Shown here one piece after another: positions 15,676 through 25,063 of a stretch of 64,000 nt of DNA. Position numbers and translations under genes: made by a program. The DNA is from Arundinibacter roseus (GTDB lineage: Bacteria > Bacteroidota > Bacteroidia > Cytophagales > Spirosomataceae): assembly GCF_004348825.1 (NCBI RefSeq), contig NZ_SMJU01000007.1, forward strand, positions 310,001 to 374,000, written 5' to 3'. Numbering within the stretch: position 1 is the stretch's first letter; the number at the start of each line of letters is the position of its first letter. The notes beneath the pieces were generated by a model. It did no database searches, was not told the DNA's origin, and worked only from the letters and a program-made list of their open reading frames with translations.

Positions 15676-18327
15676 ATGTCAAAAATTTCGTTCGGTCTAT
15701 TTTCGGCCTTCGTTCTATTTCTATTAAATCCTTTTTCACCCGAAAAAAAGGAAACCGAAGACCTATTGGTACCTGTTCATGCCGGGACTGATTCGCTGTC
15801 AAACGCAGCCAAATGGCCTTCTGAATTATCTGTTACTCATTTTGTCGGCCCTGACGTCACACCAAGTCCTGCCTGCCTCGCCGTGGCCGCCACCGGAGAG
15901 GTTTTTGTAGGAGTAGATATGATCGGTTCGCTTGGCAAAAAACCAGGCAACGGAAAAATCGTACGATTGGTTGATACTAACAATGACGGCAAACCCGATC
16001 AGATCACAACTTTTGCAATGGTTGACAACCCGCGGGGAATCATCGTCAACGGTGATCAGGTTTTCGTCCTGCACACCACATTCTCGACCCAAACCGGAAT
16101 CGCATCCGGGATGGATTTGGTTGTATTTGAGGATAAAAATCAAGACGGCGTAGCCGATGGGCCTTCCAAACCTCTGATTCAGAATATCAGTTCTCCTAAA
16201 TTTTTACAAAGCCGCGGCACCGACCACGCCACCAATGGTATCCGAATGGGTATTGATGGCTGGATTTACATTGCCGTTGGTGACTTCGGTTTTCATGATG
16301 CGGTAGATCGTACCGGCAAAAAAATGACCATGCTGGGTGGAGGGATTGTGCGCGTGCGACCCGACGGCACCGAAATGGAAGTGTATACACATGGAACCCG
16401 TAATATTTATGATGTAGCCATTGACCCTTTCATGAACATTTTTACACGGGGTAACACCAACGACGGCGGTGGTTGGAATATCCGGTTTATTCACCAAATC
16501 CAAACTGCCGAGTACGGCTATCCCGTTCTTTTTAAACACTTTACCGAAGAAATTTTACCTGCACTTGTGGATATTGGCGGTGGATCCGGCACAGGTTCCA
16601 TTTTTATTGATGATGCCTCATGGCCCGCTGCCTACAACAAAGTTCCCATGATGGCCGATTGGGGTCGTAGCCAATTGTATATTCACCGGGTAAAACCCAA
16701 TGGTGCCAGCTATACGCAGCAGGAGGAGGAATTTATTAAACTGGCTCAAATAACCGATGTCGATATGGATGCTTCGGGACGCATGTACTTGTCGGCCTGG
16801 GATGGAGCGGGCTATTCGGGCAATCCGGCCAAAGGATTTGTCGTTCGGGCTGTACCCAAAAACTGGAAACTTTCCCCCTATGTATCCCCTAAAAAGGCTT
16901 CCTGGAAACAGCTTGAAGCACAACTTACCTCCACAAGCGGAGTAGCCCGTTTGGCAGCGCAGCAGGAATTGCTCAAACGCCCCGCAAAGGAAGCAGGTGA
17001 ATTGGCATGGAAAGTCGCTTCCAATCAATCGCTTAGTTCAGAAGTTCGGGTGGCAGGAATGTATACTTTTTCTCAACTTAGTGGTAAAAAAGGTCTGGAA
17101 CGACTGATTCAGCTTGCCACAGATGCTTCGCTAAAAGAATACGCCCTGAGGGCATTGACCGACCGAAAAGAACTGCTCGCAGAGGTCCCTCTCAACCTAT
17201 TTTTGCAAGCTTTGAATGACCCTTCCGAACGGGTACGCGCCGCTGCCATCATTGGACTTGGCAGATTGGGGCGTGCTGAGGCGGCTACGAGCTTGCTATC
17301 TGTAAAGGTGCCGGGTTCATTTGTTTCTCCCGCCGCAGGTACAGAAGGTCCACATGCCACACCAAATGCCGACATTATATTGCCTCACCTTGCCGTTCGG
17401 GCTCTTGTAAGCCTCCATGCAGTAGACGAAAGTGTGCAGAAAATTGGGTCAGAAAATTCAGCGATTGCCTTGTGGGCGCTGCGCTATATGCATGACCCTC
17501 GGGCGGTAAATGGCTTAATTTCCGCTTTTTCAAAAACATCCGATGTTCAGCTGAAACGAAATATACTGTCAACATTAGCTCGGTTGTATAAAAAAGAAGC
17601 ACCCTACGACGGCTCGTGGTGGTGGAGTACCCGGCCCGATACGCACGGCCCGTACTACAAAGGCATTGAATGGGAATCTTCCGAAGTAATCAGGGATTTT
17701 CTACTAAATCAATGGGAAAAAGATACTGACAAAACCTTCTATACGGATTTGAATAGCCGCTTACGGATGGATATTCCGCAGTGGAACCTGACGCAGGAAG
17801 CAGTGGCCGTGAAAGAGGAAGTAAAGGTTGATCTCGAAAAAATCAAGAACAAAAAAGGTCAGGTTGGCGAAGCGTCCATTGAAGATGTAATGCTGGCGAT
17901 GGACAAAATTCCCGGAAATCCGGCTTTGGGTAAAACGCTGTTTACCAAACAAGGGTGCATCGCCTGTCACAGCATCAACAAAGGCGAAGCCATGAAAGGA
18001 CCGTTTATGGGTCAGATTGGCTCCATTATGACCCGAGAACAAATTGCGGAATCAATCCTGAAACCGAATGCATCTATTTCGCAGGGTTTTGCCTCGGTAC
18101 TTATTACTGCCAAAGGCGACAAAAGTTATATGGGATTTGTGACCGAAGAATCGGCTAATCGACTTGTCCTGCGTGACATAACCGGCCAAGTGTATCAGAT
18201 AAAAGTTTCGGATATTATTAAGCGTGAAGAACTCGAAACGTCTATGATGCCCGCAGGACTGGCCAATTCTCTTTCTTATGAAGAGTTTGCGTCATTGATT
18301 ACGTTCCTTTCAAAGCAGAAGAAATAA
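15676..18327 (+). CDS. Secreted sugar-dehydrogenase-like protein with HEAT repeats and c-type heme domain
   Basis: An 883-aa exported protein: N-terminal signal (FGLFSAFVLFLLNPFS), then a beta-propeller of the membrane-bound dehydrogenase/PQQ-like type (about 50-395) with calcium-loop-like DTNNDGKPDQ and DKNQDGVADG. A HEAT-like helical region follows (about 410-640), then a C-terminal cytochrome c domain with one heme motif, Cys761-Ile-Ala-Cys764-His765, and a GPFMGQIG stretch that may supply the axial Met. This layout matches the 'putative heme-binding domain' proteins of Bacteroidetes and Planctomycetes, thought to oxidise carbohydrates at the cell surface. Substrate unknown. Single-gene unit. 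Confidence 0.88.
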   Translation: MSKISFGLFSAFVLFLLNPFSPEKKETEDLLVPVHAGTDSLSNAAKWPSELSVTHFVGPDVTPSPACLAVAATGEVFVGVDMIGSLGKKPGNGKIVRLVDTNNDGKPDQITTFAMVDNPRGIIVNGDQVFVLHTTFSTQTGIASGMDLVVFEDKNQDGVADGPSKPLIQNISSPKFLQSRGTDHATNGIRMGIDGWIYIAVGDFGFHDAVDRTGKKMTMLGGGIVRVRPDGTEMEVYTHGTRNIYDVAIDPFMNIFTRGNTNDGGGWNIRFIHQIQTAEYGYPVLFKHFTEEILPALVDIGGGSGTGSIFIDDASWPAAYNKVPMMADWGRSQLYIHRVKPNGASYTQQEEEFIKLAQITDVDMDASGRMYLSAWDGAGYSGNPAKGFVVRAVPKNWKLSPYVSPKKASWKQLEAQLTSTSGVARLAAQQELLKRPAKEAGELAWKVASNQSLSSEVRVAGMYTFSQLSGKKGLERLIQLATDASLKEYALRALTDRKELLAEVPLNLFLQALNDPSERVRAAAIIGLGRLGRAEAATSLLSVKVPGSFVSPAAGTEGPHATPNADIILPHLAVRALVSLHAVDESVQKIGSENSAIALWALRYMHDPRAVNGLISAFSKTSDVQLKRNILSTLARLYKKEAPYDGSWWWSTRPDTHGPYYKGIEWESSEVIRDFLLNQWEKDTDKTFYTDLNSRLRMDIPQWNLTQEAVAVKEEVKVDLEKIKNKKGQVGEASIEDVMLAMDKIPGNPALGKTLFTKQGCIACHSINKGEAMKGPFMGQIGSIMTREQIAESILKPNASISQGFASVLITAKGDKSYMGFVTEESANRLVLRDITGQVYQIKVSDIIKREELETSMMPAGLANSLSYEEFASLITFLSKQKK

Positions 18328-18350
18328 TACGCCCCGTTTTTGCAAAAATC

Positions 18351-18404
18351 TTAACCATTAAGGAGTTAAGTTTCATTAAGATTATTTAACTCCTTAATGG
18401 TTAA
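18351..18404 (-). terminator. 19-bp hairpin between convergent genes
   Basis: A perfect 19-bp inverted repeat (arms 18351-18369 and 18386-18404) with a 16-base loop. On the minus strand it is followed by GATTTTTGC, so it should end the HAD phosphatase transcript. On the plus strand it is followed by A-residues, but it may still protect the end of the heme-protein mRNA. Confidence 0.75.
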
Positions 18405-18413
18405 AAAAAACAC

Positions 18414-19070
18414 TCAGAATAAATCTTCTAAATCGCGGTAAGAAATTTCTGCGTAATCCTGAATATACAAGTTACAGGGCGGAAGTTCGTCACGTGAATG
18501 CGACGAAAGCACCCCAACCACCCGCATTCCGGCGTTCAGGGCGGCTGTAACTCCTGAAAATGAATCCTCAAAAACCACGCATTGGTACGAATGCATACCC
18601 AATCGTTCGGCTGATTTTAGATAAACTTCCGGGTCTGGTTTGTGATTGGTAACGTCTTCACTTGCCATAAATGAATCCATGAAACGATCCAACCCCAGCT
18701 TTGCGGCAATCATTTCCAGATTTGCCAACGGTGCCGACGTAGCAACAGCCATTTTAACATCCTGCGTTTTCAGTTCTTCCACAAAGGGAAAAAATCCCTG
18801 AATTGGCTCGGCAAAAGGTTCGTAAATCTTACGGAATAAGCTCTCTTTTTCATCTTCCAGCCGGTTAAACTCATCGCCAACTATGTCACGCTGTAAAAAA
18901 TGACGAAGAATGTAACTGTTGCTTTTCCCAAACATATGTTGTGCAAACTCTTCGTCAGTTGGGTTCAGATTGCGTTTTGAGAAAAATTCCCGAAACGCCA
19001 TCGAATGGTACGGATTGGTATGACAAATAACCCCATCCATGTCAAATAATACGGCAAATTGTGTTTTCAT
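18414..19070 (-). CDS. HAD family hydrolase, beta-phosphoglucomutase-like
   Basis: A 218-aa HAD subfamily I enzyme. Motif I FDMDGVICHT carries the nucleophile Asp10 and acid/base Asp12. Motif II is VATSAP at about 110, and motif IV VVFEDSFSGVTAALNAGM ends the core. The cap region (about 15-90) is the helical C1 type seen in beta-phosphoglucomutases and small-sugar phosphatases. It acts on a phosphorylated sugar or similar small molecule in the cytoplasm; the true substrate is not evident. Single gene facing the heme-protein gene. Confidence 0.92.
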   Translation of the reverse strand: MKTQFAVLFDMDGVICHTNPYHSMAFREFFSKRNLNPTDEEFAQHMFGKSNSYILRHFLQRDIVGDEFNRLEDEKESLFRKIYEPFAEPIQGFFPFVEELKTQDVKMAVATSAPLANLEMIAAKLGLDRFMDSFMASEDVTNHKPDPEVYLKSAERLGMHSYQCVVFEDSFSGVTAALNAGMRVVGVLSSHSRDELPPCNLYIQDYAEISYRDLEDLF

Positions 19071-19140
19071 ACTATAAAGGTAGACCCTGTTCGGTCAGTT
19101 CTGCAAACGGGATAGCAACAAAAAGCATGCGACAGCAAGT

Positions 19141-20670
19141 TTACTCCCAGATTACCTCAATCGCCCGGTCTTTCAAATCTACGGTCGTAAAGGCTTCCCC
19201 ATTTTGCTTTTTCAGCGTGATTTTGCCATCCTGTACTTTGGCAATCTGCTGCGAAATAACATCTTTTTTATTCTTTTTCCGGTAAATAACCAGCATCTGA
19301 TCAGAAGTTACCACATCAATAGTACATGTCTTGCCCGATACCTTAACTGACGAACTATTTGATGGCAGATAAGGTGCTTTTACAAGAGCCAAAGCTTTTG
19401 AAGCAAGCGGTACGCCATAGCCCACAAAATTATTTCCATACGGATACAAATGCGCCGACTTCTCAATCAAATCCATCAGTTCTTTGTTCGTTAGTTTAGG
19501 ATTAGCTTCCATCAAACATGCGGCAAAACCCGTAATGACCGGCGCTGAAAGGGAAGTGCCATACAACGAAAAACAGGATACATTGGGTTTTATATAGGGC
19601 AAAAACTCAGGCCCCATGCTGCTGTATCCGATCCGATTCCAGAGGCGCATATTCGTTGCTCCAACGGCCAAAACACCTTTGGCGTCAGCAGGCGTCGAAA
19701 TGATTCGCCAGTTTTTATCTTCGCCTTCATTGCCTGCGGAAACAACCAGCAAGATTCCTTTTTTGTCAACTGCCAGCTGTGCCGCCCGACTGATTGCGCT
19801 CGTTTTACCGTCCATTTGTTTTGGCTCATAGTTTTCTTTGGGATCCGAAAATCCACGTGCATAGCCCAGAGAGGTATTAATCAACCGCACGCCCAGACTA
19901 TCCATCCATTCCATTGCCGCAATCCAGTTATCTTCTTCTCCCCGCCATTCGCGCAACGAATAGTCTGTGCGGGCCAAATAAAATTTTGCGTTCAGAGCGG
20001 TACCATACTGCACCTGATCGTCAATATCAAACCCGGAAATTGCCGCCATAACCTCCGTTCCATGCATGTCCGAATACGACTCTGCGAGCGTATACAACCA
20101 TTCAGCCGGTTGATTTGGCTTTACATAATCTCTAATTCCTAACACCCGTTTATTGGAAAAAACGTGCTGTAAGGAATGAGAAGAATCCGCTCCATAGAAT
20201 CCGGCATCAATAACACCCACAGTTACACCTTTTCCCGTAAAGCCCTGACTTTTAAATGCCTCAGACTGTACTTGTGACATTACAGGTGCCAAAGCAGACC
20301 GGTCGGCAGGAGCCGTTCGGGCAATTACAAAATCTACGTCCATTGGGACTACGTCGGTCACAAAATTGAGGGAACGAAGGGTAGTTGCCTGCTGTGGAGT
20401 AAGGGCTGCCGAAATAGCATTCAGCCAGCGTGATGCATAAAGTGGGGTAATATTAAATTTTTGTATAGCCTGAAAATACTCCGATCGAACGGGTAAATCT
20501 GTTTCATCCCAAAGCACTAAACCAGCTTGTTTTCGATTTTCAAGCGTGGTTTCAGATAGTACAGGTGTGGCGTTTGGATCTTTATCAGACAAATAAATCC
20601 AGTATTTCGGTTGTGCAGATAAGGTAGAAGTGAGCAGCACAAAAAGTAGCTGCCAAGTTTTGATTCTCAT
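19141..20670 (-). CDS. Secreted S8 family serine protease (subtilase)
   Basis: The ATG at 20670 is chosen because it opens with a signal peptide (RIKTWQLLFVLLTSTLSAQ); the product is 509 aa. After a propeptide-like region (about 21-140) the subtilase domain shows the triad Asp155 (GVIDAGF), His203 (MHGTEV) and Ser373 (GTSLSAPV), with the oxyanion Asn314 in SAGNEG. The last ~90 residues form a beta-type tail after the catalytic domain (KVSGKTCTIDVVTSDQ...), perhaps a short sorting or binding domain, but no complete type IX secretion signal is evident to me. Transcribed alone. Confidence 0.93.
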   Translation of the reverse strand: MRIKTWQLLFVLLTSTLSAQPKYWIYLSDKDPNATPVLSETTLENRKQAGLVLWDETDLPVRSEYFQAIQKFNITPLYASRWLNAISAALTPQQATTLRSLNFVTDVVPMDVDFVIARTAPADRSALAPVMSQVQSEAFKSQGFTGKGVTVGVIDAGFYGADSSHSLQHVFSNKRVLGIRDYVKPNQPAEWLYTLAESYSDMHGTEVMAAISGFDIDDQVQYGTALNAKFYLARTDYSLREWRGEEDNWIAAMEWMDSLGVRLINTSLGYARGFSDPKENYEPKQMDGKTSAISRAAQLAVDKKGILLVVSAGNEGEDKNWRIISTPADAKGVLAVGATNMRLWNRIGYSSMGPEFLPYIKPNVSCFSLYGTSLSAPVITGFAACLMEANPKLTNKELMDLIEKSAHLYPYGNNFVGYGVPLASKALALVKAPYLPSNSSSVKVSGKTCTIDVVTSDQMLVIYRKKNKKDVISQQIAKVQDGKITLKKQNGEAFTTVDLKDRAIEVIWE

Positions 20671-20847
20671 GTTCTTTTTTACGATTAGGTCAGTTTTGTA
20701 AGCAAAAAAATAGCGCACACGTTCATTTTTACCCGACGCATGTCATGATTACTTTTACAAGATAAACGTAATTTTACAAAAATTGATCTGTAACCTCTAA
20801 TTGCTTAAAAACACAAAAGAACGCTTTTTCTTACAAATCTTTACCTT

Positions 20848-22137
20848 ATGCGCTACTTACCACTTGATTCTAAACTATTTATAGAAAATCGCCGCCGGCT
20901 TGCTACCCTGATGCAGCCCGGTTCGCTTGCCATTGTGCATGCCAACGACCTCATGCCAACCAATGCCGATGGCACGATGGGCTTTCGACAAAATTCTGAT
21001 TTGTTTTATTTGTCAGGAGTTGATCAGGAAGAAACCGTTTTACTGATTTTCCCCGATCATCCCGATCCAAAATTTCGGGAGATTCTCTTTGTCCGCGAAA
21101 CCAATGAGCATATTGCCGTTTGGGAAGGCGAAAAGCTAACCAAAGAACAAGCCCGACAACTCACTGGCATTCAGACTATTTACTGGACACACCAATGGGA
21201 AACCATCATGCGGGGAGTAATTTTCGAAGCTAAACTTGTGTATCTCAACACCAACGAACATACCCGCAACGAATCGCCCGTACAAACCCGGGAGTTTCGC
21301 TATATTCAGGAATTTCGTCAAAAATATCCGTTGCATTCCCTCGCCCGTTTGGCACCGCTGATGCATTCGGTGCGGGCTATTAAGCAGCCTCAGGAAATCG
21401 AGCTGCTCCAAACTGCCTGCGATATTACCAAACTTGGCTTTGAACGACTGCTTTCGTTTACCAAACCCGGTGTCATGGAATATGAACTGGAAGCCGAGCT
21501 CATTCACGAGTTTATCCGAAATCGATCGCGCGGATTTGCCTACACGCCCATCATTGCTTCCGGGGCAAACGCCTGCGTACTTCACTATATTCAGAACAAT
21601 CAGCCTTGCAGGGATGGGGATGTACTGTTACTAGATGTAGCCGCCGAATACGCTAATTACGGAGCCGATTTGACGCGCTCTATTCCGGTGAACGGACGTT
21701 TTACTGCCCGGCAACGCGACGTGTATGATGCCGTATTGCGGGTGTTTAAATTTGCCAAAAGTTTGTTGGTTCCCGGAAATATTTGGGATGAATACCACGC
21801 CGAAATCGGAACATTTATGGAAAGTGAGCTTGTCGATTTAGGGCTTCTTTCCCGTCAGGATATTGCCAATCAGGATCCCGAGTGGCCTGCGTATAAAAAA
21901 TATTTTCCCCATGGCACGTCACATTTTTTAGGACTTGATGTACATGACGTTGGAAATAAATACCGCCGTTTTGAACCGGGAATGGTATTTACCTGTGAGC
22001 CAGGAATTTACATTCGGGAAGAAGGCCTGGGAATCCGGTTAGAAAATGATATTCTGATCACGGCTGAGGGAAACCGGGATTTAATGGCGCACATTCCGAT
22101 TGAAGCCGAAGAGATTGAGGAGTTGATGAATGCCTGA
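20848..22137 (+). CDS. pepP: Xaa-Pro aminopeptidase (M24B)
   Basis: A 429-aa cytoplasmic metallopeptidase that removes an N-terminal residue preceding proline. An aminopeptidase P N-terminal domain (about 1-150) precedes the pita-bread fold. The dinuclear metal ligands are visible: Asp in LLLDVAAEY, Asp in GADLTRS, His in GTSHFLGLDVHDVG, Glu in TCEPGIYI and Glu in IRLENDILI. Length and domain order match E. coli PepP. It lies 159 bases upstream of the ebo cluster on the same strand, but no functional link is evident. Confidence 0.95.
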   Translation: MRYLPLDSKLFIENRRRLATLMQPGSLAIVHANDLMPTNADGTMGFRQNSDLFYLSGVDQEETVLLIFPDHPDPKFREILFVRETNEHIAVWEGEKLTKEQARQLTGIQTIYWTHQWETIMRGVIFEAKLVYLNTNEHTRNESPVQTREFRYIQEFRQKYPLHSLARLAPLMHSVRAIKQPQEIELLQTACDITKLGFERLLSFTKPGVMEYELEAELIHEFIRNRSRGFAYTPIIASGANACVLHYIQNNQPCRDGDVLLLDVAAEYANYGADLTRSIPVNGRFTARQRDVYDAVLRVFKFAKSLLVPGNIWDEYHAEIGTFMESELVDLGLLSRQDIANQDPEWPAYKKYFPHGTSHFLGLDVHDVGNKYRRFEPGMVFTCEPGIYIREEGLGIRLENDILITAEGNRDLMAHIPIEAEEIEELMNA

Positions 22138-22296
22138 TTCGATTCATGAAAAAAACTGTCGTGGCCAGGTTACTGTTGCCCCGTTACCAGAACCATCAAA
22201 AACGGCTCCTGAATGAAACGTTAGGTTATTTGACAGCGTTATCATTATAATAGGTTGAACTAACACTTTTACCTTTTAGCCCTTACTTTTTAAATC

Positions 22297-23178
22297 ATGT
22301 TTTTACAAAATATACATACCTTACTTTTTTCAATTCTCCGAAATCATGTAACCCATCCGGAATGGGAGTGGATTGATCAAAAAAGTCAGGCTCCTGCCCT
22401 GGAATTGATGACTGCGTTTGTTGCGGCACCTCGTTTTCTATCAAAACAACCGCTGGAACTCACAACTGAGGAGACGCTCCAAATCAACGAAGTTTACCCC
22501 GGATTTTCACTGGAAAACTGGAATCCTATTCGCCTGGGTCGGGTTTGCCTGCTCATGAGTCTGGACACTTCTGAACAGGAAACGTACGTGCGGCATGTTG
22601 AAACCCTGTTTGACACCGCCGAAATGAACGAATTAGTAGCATTGTACTCGGCCCTGCCACTGCTGAGTTATCCGGAAAAATGGCTTTTTCGTGCAACAGA
22701 GGCGGTTCGGTCCAATGTAGGGGTGGTGTTTGATGCACTGGCTTTGCAAAACCCTTATCCGGCACGGCACTTTAACGAACTCGCCTGGAATCAATTGGTA
22801 CTGAAAACAATTTTTAACGACAAACCTATTCACCTGATTTCCGGTTTGGAAGAACGGGTCAATGAAAAATTAGCCTTAACCCTGGCCGATTTTGCCAAAG
22901 AACGCTGGGCTGCCGGGCGCAGTGTGGCCGCCCAGGTCTGGCGTTTAATTCCCCCGTTTGTGAATGGCACACTTCTGGAAACAATGCAACAGTTGTTCCA
23001 GTCTACCAATACCTATGACCAAATGGCCGCAGCACTGGCATGTTTTCATTCAGAAAATGTAGAAGCAAAAAAATTACTGGCCAATTTTCCCGAACTGGAA
23101 AAACAAGTACATCATCAAAAAATATCCTGGGCTGATCTGGAATTTTCAAATTTAAATACCTATGTGTCAGAAAGATAA
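22297..23178 (+). CDS. eboA: EboA domain-containing protein (ebo cluster)
   Basis: A 293-aa helical protein without signal peptide or membrane span. Its C-terminal two thirds form repeated helix pairs of HEAT-like appearance (ERWAAGRSVAAQVWRLIPPFV...). Identification rests mainly on position: it is directly followed by a TatD-like hydrolase, UbiA transferase, dehydroquinate synthase-like enzyme, TIM-barrel isomerase and phosphodiesterase in the canonical ebo order, and EboA is the family-specific first gene of such clusters. Its biochemical role is unknown in the literature I recall. It overlaps eboB by 17 bases. Confidence 0.85.
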   Translation: MFLQNIHTLLFSILRNHVTHPEWEWIDQKSQAPALELMTAFVAAPRFLSKQPLELTTEETLQINEVYPGFSLENWNPIRLGRVCLLMSLDTSEQETYVRHVETLFDTAEMNELVALYSALPLLSYPEKWLFRATEAVRSNVGVVFDALALQNPYPARHFNELAWNQLVLKTIFNDKPIHLISGLEERVNEKLALTLADFAKERWAAGRSVAAQVWRLIPPFVNGTLLETMQQLFQSTNTYDQMAAALACFHSENVEAKKLLANFPELEKQVHHQKISWADLEFSNLNTYVSER

Positions 23179-24181
23179 AGACTATTCACAAAATCCTTCC
23201 CACTTTGAAGAAATCCACGAAAGCGTTTCTCATCGGGATCTGAACTGGGAGCAATACCGGGGATATATTGAAGGCATGCGCTTTTTTGACCCGCACGTCC
23301 ACATGACTTCCCGCACCACAGACGACTATCAGGCGATGTACGATGCCGGAATTGTGGCGCTCATTGAACCCGCCTTTTGGCTGGGACAACCCCGCACGGG
23401 GCTCGCTTCTTTTAAGGATTATTTCAGTAGCCTGGTCAATTGGGAACGGTTCCGTTCTTCGCAGTTTGGCATTAAGCATTATTGCACGATTGGACTTAAC
23501 TCACGGGAGGCTAACAATGAACCTTTGGCCGAACAGGTGATGGAAATTCTTCCGTTATTTTTGTACAAAGAAGGCGTGGTTGGTGTAGGAGAAATTGGCT
23601 TTGACGATCAGACACCCGCCGAAGAAAAATACTACCGTGCGCAGCTTGAACTGGCCAAAGAAGCAAAACTTCCCGTACAGGTGCATACGCCTCACCGCGA
23701 CAAAAAACAAGGTACAGAACGCAGCATGGCAATTGCCCTCGAACATGGTCTTGACCCGTCGTGGGTAGTCATTGACCATAACAATGAAGAAACTGTCAAA
23801 AGCGTACTTGATCAGGGCTTTTATGCCGCTTTTACAATTTATCCTTTTACAAAAATGGGCAATGAACGCATGGTGAAAGTGGTGCAACGCTACGGTTCCG
23901 AGCGCATCATGATTAACTGCGCCGCTGATTGGGGCATTTCTGACCCCCTGGCACTTCCCAAAACTGCGGCTCTGATGAAAATGCACGGGATTGATGACGA
24001 AACGATTCGGCAGGTAACCTACCAAAACGCCATTGATGCTTTTGGAAAAAGCGGGCAAATTGATGAAGCCGATTTTGCAAATGGAATAGCAATCGACCAA
24101 AGTCTCAAAATGAACGGCAATACCATTTTGAGAGGCGGGCAGCAGCCGCTTGTGCCACGGGAATCTTTGTTAATTAAGTGA
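23162..24181 (+). CDS. eboB: TatD-like metal-dependent hydrolase EboB
   Basis: A 339-aa amidohydrolase-superfamily protein. The N-terminal metal motif FFDPHVHM (HxH) follows an ~40-residue leader, with further ligands in GVGEIGFDDQ (Glu), PVQVHTPHRD (His), VVIDHNNEE (His) and NCAADWGISD (Asp), as in TatD enzymes. TatD proteins are nucleases or small-molecule hydrolases; the substrate of EboB is not known. The start ATG lies inside the end of eboA (17-base overlap) and the stop abuts eboC, so it is tightly coupled within the cluster. Confidence 0.9.
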   Translation: MCQKDKDYSQNPSHFEEIHESVSHRDLNWEQYRGYIEGMRFFDPHVHMTSRTTDDYQAMYDAGIVALIEPAFWLGQPRTGLASFKDYFSSLVNWERFRSSQFGIKHYCTIGLNSREANNEPLAEQVMEILPLFLYKEGVVGVGEIGFDDQTPAEEKYYRAQLELAKEAKLPVQVHTPHRDKKQGTERSMAIALEHGLDPSWVVIDHNNEETVKSVLDQGFYAAFTIYPFTKMGNERMVKVVQRYGSERIMINCAADWGISDPLALPKTAALMKMHGIDDETIRQVTYQNAIDAFGKSGQIDEADFANGIAIDQSLKMNGNTILRGGQQPLVPRESLLIK

Positions 24182-24183
24182 CA

Positions 24184-25053
24184 ATGGCCTCGCTCAAACC
24201 GTATGTGCAACTCACGCGCCCGGCAAATCTTTTGACGGCCCTTGCCGACATTGTTGCCGGCATGGCCATATCGGGATTCCTGTTTTCGGAGTATCGCTTT
24301 GGATTATTACTTATTTCTACGCTGGGTTTGTACGGAGGCGGTGTGGTACTAAACGACGTTTTTGATGCCAAACTTGATGCCATTGAACGCCCCGAACGAC
24401 CTATTCCAAGCGGGAAAGTACCTTTGCGGAAGGCAGCGTTTTTTGGAGTTTCCCTTCTTTTGATCGGGATTGCCGCCGCGGCACTGTATAGCACATTGAG
24501 CGGACTGATCGCCTTTTTAATTGCCCTTCTGGTCATTCTTTACGACAGCCTGGCGAAGCATAGCGGTCTGTTTGGTCCGTTGGTTATGGGCATGTGCCGG
24601 GGAGGAAATTTACTTTTGGGGATGAGTGTTTTACCCGAAGCCATATTCAGCAATCTTTGGGTCACGCTTTTGCCAATTATTTATATAGGAGCCATCACTC
24701 TTATTAGTCAGGACGAAGTACATGGCGGCAAACGCCGAACGCTTTACCTGGCCGGGTTATTTTATTCACTTGTACATGCAGCACAACTGTGGGTAGCTTT
24801 TCAACAAAACCAACTTTGGCTCACGGTGCCGTGGGTTTTGCTACATGCTTATTTGGTTTTTCGTCCGCTTATTGCGGCTATAAATAACCCGATTGGTCCA
24901 AAAATCGGCAAGGCTGTTAAGGCAGGCGTACTTTCTTTACTCGTGATGAACGCTGCCTGGTGCATGGCCTTTGGCTACATACCGCTGGCCATTTGTTTAC
25001 TATTACTTTTACCTTTATCCATTCAGATAGCCCGGTTTTTTGCCGTGACCTGA
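24184..25053 (+). CDS. eboC: UbiA-like prenyltransferase EboC
   Basis: The ATG at 24184 is preferred; a GTG at 24178 overlapping the eboB stop by four bases is also possible. The 289-aa integral membrane protein has about eight or nine spans. It shows both aspartate motifs of UbiA enzymes: NDVFDAKLDAIERPERPI (NDxxDxxxD, about 57) and the second-half motif at YDSLAKHSG. UbiA proteins move a prenyl group from a polyprenyl diphosphate to an acceptor at the membrane. In the ebo cluster this suggests a prenylated or membrane-linked cyclitol or polyol product; the acceptor is unknown. Confidence 0.92.
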   Translation: MASLKPYVQLTRPANLLTALADIVAGMAISGFLFSEYRFGLLLISTLGLYGGGVVLNDVFDAKLDAIERPERPIPSGKVPLRKAAFFGVSLLLIGIAAAALYSTLSGLIAFLIALLVILYDSLAKHSGLFGPLVMGMCRGGNLLLGMSVLPEAIFSNLWVTLLPIIYIGAITLISQDEVHGGKRRTLYLAGLFYSLVHAAQLWVAFQQNQLWLTVPWVLLHAYLVFRPLIAAINNPIGPKIGKAVKAGVLSLLVMNAAWCMAFGYIPLAICLLLLLPLSIQIARFFAVT

Positions 25054-25063
25054 GGAATTATTT